Positions 15,882-17,393 of a stretch of DNA of 17,393 nt are shown piece by piece. Under the pieces are notes generated by a model, which saw only the letters and a program-made list of their open reading frames with translations, made no database searches and was not told the origin of the DNA. The DNA lies in NCBI GenBank assembly GCA_946479255.1, contig CAMLFK010000091.1, forward strand, positions 1-17,393, written 5' to 3'. The DNA is from an uncultured Oxalobacteraceae bacterium. GTDB taxonomy: Bacteria; Pseudomonadota; Gammaproteobacteria; Burkholderiales; Burkholderiaceae. Position numbers and translations under genes: made by a program. How positions within the stretch are numbered: position 1 is the first letter of the stretch; every line of letters starts with the position of its first letter.

Positions 15882-15897
15882 GGCCGCTAGTACGGAC

Positions 15898-17393
15898 TCA
15901 GGCGGTTGCGCTGACGTCCTGCTCGCGCTTGGCGAGCTGGCGGTTCACCGCGCTCAGCACGGCCTTGAAGGAGGCGGTGACGATGTTGCTGTCGATGCCG
16001 GCACCGAACAGGGTGGGCCCGTTGTCCAGGCGCAGTTCGACGTAGCAGGCGGCGCGGGCGTTGGCGCCCGAGCCGATCGAGTGCTCGTGGTAGTCCATCA
16101 GCTTGATGTCCAGTCCAAGGGCGTTGACGAAGGCGTCGATCGGGCCGTTGCCGCCGCCCTGCAAGGCCAGCTCGGCACTGCGGTGCATCAGGCGGATGTC
16201 GATCTGGACCGGTTCGTCGCTGCTGCTGTCTTCCACCATGCGGTGCGCGCCATAGGCATACGGATTGGCCTGGTCGAAGTATTCGCGGCAGAAGATCTCG
16301 TGGATTTCCTGGGCTGCGATCTCGCGTCCGCTGGCGTCGGCCACAGCTTGCACGGCGCGGCTAAATTCGATCTGCAGGCGGCGCGGCAGCTGCAGGCCGT
16401 ATTCCTGTTCGAGCAGGTAGGCCATGCCGCCTTTTCCGGACTGGCTGTTGACGCGGATGATGGCGTCGTAGCTGCGCCCCAGGTCGGCAGGGTCGATCGG
16501 CAAATACGGAATCTCCCACAGTTCATCCGGCTGCTGCTTGGCGAGGCCTTTCTTGATGGCGTCCTGGTGCGATCCGGAGAAGGCGGTAAACACCAGGTCG
16601 CCCACGTACGGATGGCGTGGGTGCACCGGAAGCTGGTTGCAGTCTTCCACCAGCTTGCGCACCGAGTCGATGTCGGAGAAGTCGAGGCCGGGATGGACGC
16701 CCTGGGTGTAGAGATTGAGCGCAAGCGTCACCAGGTCGACATTGCCGGTGCGTTCGCCGTTACCGAACAGGCAGCCTTCGACGCGGTCGGCGCCGGCCAG
16801 CACGGCCAGTTCGGCCGCGGCCACGGCGGTGCCGCGGTCATTGTGCGGGTGTACGCTGATCAAGAGGGCGTCGCGGCGCGCCAGGTGGCGCGACATCCAT
16901 TCGATCTGGTCGGCGTAGACGTTGGGGGTGCTCGATTCGACCGTCGACGGCAGGTTGATGATCATCTTGTTCGCTGGCGTCGGCTGCCAGATGTCGGTGA
17001 CGGCGTCGCAGATCCGTTTGGCGAAATCGAGTTCGGTGGTGGAGAAGGATTCGGGCGTGTATTCGTAGCGCCATTCAGTCTCTGGATGCCGGGCCACCAG
17101 TTCCTTGACCAGCCTGGTGCCGTCGACGGCGATCTTGATAATTTCTTCTTGCGTGGCGCCGAACACCACGCGGCGGAACACCGGCGCGGTCGAGTTGTAC
17201 ATGTGGACCATGGCGCGCTTGGCGCCGACCAACGAGTCGACCGTGCGGCGGATCAGTTCTTCGCGCGCCTGGGTCAGGACGATGATGGTGACGTCGTCGG
17301 GAACGCGGTTTTCATCGACCAGCTTGCGCACGAAGTCGAAGTCGGTCTGCGAGGCCGAGGGGAAGCCGACTTCGATTTCCTTCAGGCCGATCT
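15898..17393 (-). CDS. leuA: 2-isopropylmalate synthase LeuA, type 2 (N-terminus outside window)
   Basis: Condenses acetyl-CoA with 2-ketoisovalerate, the first committed step of leucine synthesis. The frame runs from the TGA at 15898-15900 to the right edge, 497 codons, beginning within [19 protein letters not shown] of the catalytic barrel. Roughly 65-70 N-terminal residues are missing, judged from the usual length near 560. Visible motifs are [18 protein letters not shown], the metal-binding [17 protein letters not shown] and [12 protein letters not shown]. The C-terminal leucine-sensing domain is complete ([52 protein letters not shown]). The DIEWMSR-like insertions and long C-terminal linker fit the type-2 form. 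An internal GTG near 17331 is not the true start, because conserved sequence continues upstream of it. Confidence 0.95.
   Translation of the reverse strand, partial: IGLKEIEVGFPSASQTDFDFVRKLVDENRVPDDVTIIVLTQAREELIRRTVDSLVGAKRAMVHMYNSTAPVFRRVVFGATQEEIIKIAVDGTRLVKELVARHPETEWRYEYTPESFSTTELDFAKRICDAVTDIWQPTPANKMIINLPSTVESSTPNVYADQIEWMSRHLARRDALLISVHPHNDRGTAVAAAELAVLAGADRVEGCLFGNGERTGNVDLVTLALNLYTQGVHPGLDFSDIDSVRKLVEDCNQLPVHPRHPYVGDLVFTAFSGSHQDAIKKGLAKQQPDELWEIPYLPIDPADLGRSYDAIIRVNSQSGKGGMAYLLEQEYGLQLPRRLQIEFSRAVQAVADASGREIAAQEIHEIFCREYFDQANPYAYGAHRMVEDSSSDEPVQIDIRLMHRSAELALQGGGNGPIDAFVNALGLDIKLMDYHEHSIGSGANARAACYVELRLDNGPTLFGAGIDSNIVTASFKAVLSAVNRQLAKREQDVSATA

Larger units (their letters stand above)
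15506..15897. other. Non-coding intergenic region with repeat elements
   Basis: About 390 bp between the operon terminator and the leuA stop codon. I see no open reading frame with coding character. The region holds three copies of a 33-bp repeat and a GC-rich hairpin next to leuA. Its composition, with AT-rich patches such as 15700-15725, differs from the surrounding genes and suggests an inserted element. Confidence 0.6.

Noticed and set aside
15869..15883. G-quadruplex in the GC-rich hairpin by leuA
   Set aside because: Only three adjacent runs of four G are present, and the strand can pair stably with the adjacent C-runs, so a hairpin is the simpler reading.

Overview
GC-rich, tightly packed chromosomal DNA that looks like a betaproteobacterium of the Oxalobacteraceae type (Massilia, Duganella or Telluria relatives). 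This is inferred from protein style: a lysine/alanine/proline-rich H1-like protein, type-2 LeuA, Ppx/GppA, an OlsB-like acyltransferase and a small Cro/C1-like protein. No rRNA, tRNA, CRISPR array, phage gene or intact insertion sequence was seen.

Layout. (1) 1-4513, signalling: a partial membrane CHASE-PAS-GGDEF protein and a spermidine-synthase-fold protein on the minus strand, then a 91-residue unknown protein and a membrane GGDEF protein on the plus strand. The second GGDEF protein has a broken active-site motif (AGVEF) but keeps the RxxD inhibitory-site motif. (2) 4574-7629, plus strand, phosphate-flavoured: exopolyphosphatase (Ppx/GppA), an H1-like basic protein behind nested inverted repeats, and olsB (ornithine lipid synthesis) behind four phased 11-bp Pho-box half-sites. 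(3) 7744-8031: a small helix-turn-helix protein on the minus strand. (4) 8156-12218, minus strand: a five-gene ABC transporter operon in the order phnD-like binding protein, phnC-like ATPase, two phnE-like permeases, and an extra LolD/MacB-type ATPase. The binding protein most resembles the PhnD-like clade that is usually labelled putative selenate-binding. (5) 12341-15447, plus strand, divergent from the transporter: egtD, egtB and a YihY-family membrane protein, almost without gaps, ending at a strong intrinsic terminator. (6) 15448-15897: non-coding, with three copies of a 33-bp repeat, one of them inverted. (7) 15898 to the right edge: leuA, minus strand, with its N-terminus outside the window.

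How the parts may work together. EgtD trimethylates histidine to hercynine and EgtB adds sulfur to make the ergothioneine precursor. The phnD-type transporter shares a 122-bp intergenic region with this pathway, lacks a visible Pho box and has no phosphonate catabolism genes beside it. I therefore suggest, as inference, that it carries a sulfur or selenium compound, or a pathway-related solute, rather than phosphonate. The ppx, H1-like and olsB stretch fits phosphate-limitation physiology, and olsB has the best-supported regulatory site in the window.
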